This document shows positions 23,409-24,157 of a stretch of 24,157 nt of DNA, piece by piece (the stretch's first letter is position 1; every line of letters begins with the position of its first letter). A model generated the notes under the pieces. The model was not told the origin of the DNA and ran no database searches. It worked only from the letters and a program-made list of their open reading frames with translations. The stretch is from Ruminococcaceae bacterium UBA1734. GTDB taxonomy: Bacteria > Bacillota > Clostridia > Oscillospirales > Acutalibacteraceae. The translations under genes were made by a program, and so were the position numbers. The stretch covers positions 25,925-50,081 of the forward strand of contig DCIE01000013.1 in NCBI GenBank assembly GCA_002315765.1, written 5' to 3'.

Positions 23409-23850
23409 ACTGCTCGGCGGAGTTTTAATGGTTATATCGGGGTGGATGTATGGCTTAAGCAAAGGGTTACAAATAAAGAAAAACCGTGATATGCTTCTTG
23501 ATATTTGCGGTAGACTAAGTAGCCTCCAAAACAGAATTCGTATGGGCGGCGGCGAGTTATCTTATATACTCCCTCTTTGTTTTAAGGACTGCCAAGATGT
23601 GAAATTTACAAACGGAGAATTTTCTTACGGCGGAAAATATATTAAACAAAGCGATTTGGATATTTTAAAGAGACTTTTTTGTGAGCTGGGAAAGGGCGAT
23701 AGAAAGCAGGTATGCGAAAAAATTGAAATATACAGAGAAATACTTTTTAAAAGATATAACGAATTAAACGAAGAGTATGTTTCAAAATCAAAGGTTTGGC
23801 AAACATTTGGACTTTGTATGGGATTGTCGGCGACACTGATGATAATTTGA
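23395..23850 (+). CDS. spoIIIAB: Stage III sporulation protein AB
   Basis: Membrane-anchored partner of SpoIIIAA in the feeding-tube complex, resembling type II secretion GspF in fold. The protein is 151 residues, somewhat shorter than the roughly 170 of Bacillus. It has an N-terminal hydrophobic helix ('LLGGVLMVISGWMYGLS'), a soluble helical region with 'LLDICGRLSSLQNRIRMGGGELSYILP', and a C-terminal hydrophobic segment ('GLCMGLSATLMII'). It overlaps spoIIIAA by 14 bases in another frame. Sequence conservation is modest, and the call rests partly on its position between spoIIIAA and spoIIIAC. Confidence 0.87.
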   Translation: MIYFKLLGGVLMVISGWMYGLSKGLQIKKNRDMLLDICGRLSSLQNRIRMGGGELSYILPLCFKDCQDVKFTNGEFSYGGKYIKQSDLDILKRLFCELGKGDRKQVCEKIEIYREILFKRYNELNEEYVSKSKVWQTFGLCMGLSATLMII

Positions 23851-23873
23851 TTTTCAAAGGAATGGTCATAAAA

Positions 23874-24068
23874 ATGAATGTTGATTTTATATTTAAAATA
23901 GCGGCAATAGGCATAATTGTTACGGTGTTAAACCTTTTGCTTGTTCGGTCGGGAAGAGAGGAACAGGCAATGCTAACTACCCTTGCGGGATTAGTGGTGG
24001 TGCTTCTTATGGTGGTAAAATCCATTGCAAGTTTATTTAACGAAATAAAAGGACTGTTCGGACTATGA
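23874..24068 (+). CDS. spoIIIAC: Stage III sporulation protein AC
   Basis: A small membrane protein of the SpoIIIA complex. It is 64 residues, about the 65-68 usual, with two hydrophobic helices ('IFKIAAIGIIVTVLNLLLV' and 'LTTLAGLVVVLLMVVKSI') around 'RSGREEQAM'. The frame opens far upstream at 23796 inside spoIIIAB, but ATG 23874 gives the family length. AAAGGA ends 12 bases before it, in the same context seen before uppS. Its stop overlaps the next start as ATGA. Confidence 0.93.
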   Translation: MNVDFIFKIAAIGIIVTVLNLLLVRSGREEQAMLTTLAGLVVVLLMVVKSIASLFNEIKGLFGL

Positions 24069-24157
24069 ATGAGGACTTAATTAAAATTGCTTTTGTAATA
24101 CTCATTTTTGCTTTTTTTGCGGTAATGCTTAAAAGCTACCGCCCTGAATACGCTATG
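24065..24157 (+). CDS. spoIIIAD: Stage III sporulation protein AD, 5' fragment
   Basis: The first 31 codons of a gene cut by the window end. It starts at ATG 24065, overlapping the spoIIIAC stop. The translation 'NEDLIKIAFVILIFAFFAVM' followed by 'LKSYRPEYAM' is one membrane helix followed by the 'RPE-A' motif typical of SpoIIIAD. The call is supported by gene order. Confidence 0.85.
   Translation, partial: MNEDLIKIAFVILIFAFFAVMLKSYRPEYAM

Noticed and set aside
1..24157. CRISPR arrays, tRNA or rRNA genes, insertion sequences
   Set aside because: No regular direct repeats, cloverleaf-like sequences, ribosomal motifs or transposase frames were seen on either strand.

Overview
The window looks like a stretch of a low-GC, endospore-forming Firmicute of class Clostridia. 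The evidence is a PolC-type replicative polymerase, the start of a spoIIIA sporulation operon, the MEP isoprenoid genes dxr and ispG, TTG and GTG start codons, strong AGGAG-like ribosome binding sites, and densely overlapping operons. A gut Oscillospirales/Ruminococcaceae-like source is a reasonable guess, but the sequence does not prove it. No rRNA, tRNA, CRISPR array or insertion sequence was seen.

Layout. (1) 1-2670: a palindromic hairpin, a minus-strand MATE exporter, and a divergent LysR regulator. Their two promoters overlap face to face and share a palindromic -10 box; an 11-bp inverted repeat beside them is a likely operator. (2) 2720-11110: one long aromatic amino acid operon: aminotransferase, pheA (chorismate mutase/prephenate dehydratase), aroC, a fused aroE-aroK, aroQ, aroA, tyrA and DAHP synthase. 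Together these cover every step from DAHP to phenylalanine and tyrosine except aroB (3-dehydroquinate synthase). A strong promoter precedes a 5' leader that encodes an 18-residue peptide with six consecutive Tyr/Phe codons, followed by mutually exclusive antiterminator and terminator helices. This is a textbook ribosome-stalling attenuator. (3) 11138-21494: the housekeeping cluster pyrH-frr-uppS-cdsA-dxr-rseP-ispG-polC, with its own promoter and a strong terminator. It links pyrimidine nucleotide supply, ribosome recycling, undecaprenyl and phospholipid synthesis, intramembrane proteolysis, isoprenoid precursors and DNA replication. The PolC protein is 1292 residues long and lacks the DnaQ-like proofreading exonuclease normally inserted in its PHP domain. 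(4) 21483-22328: a minus-strand YitT/DUF2179 membrane protein. (5) 22485-24157: spoIIIAA, AB, AC and the start of AD, cut by the window end.

The most interesting items are the Phe/Tyr leader-peptide attenuator, the exonuclease-less PolC, the AroE-AroK fusion, and several compact intergenic control regions (shared -10 box, palindromic promoter, a repeated 17-base start context). All calls come from reading the sequence and family knowledge; no database search was run.
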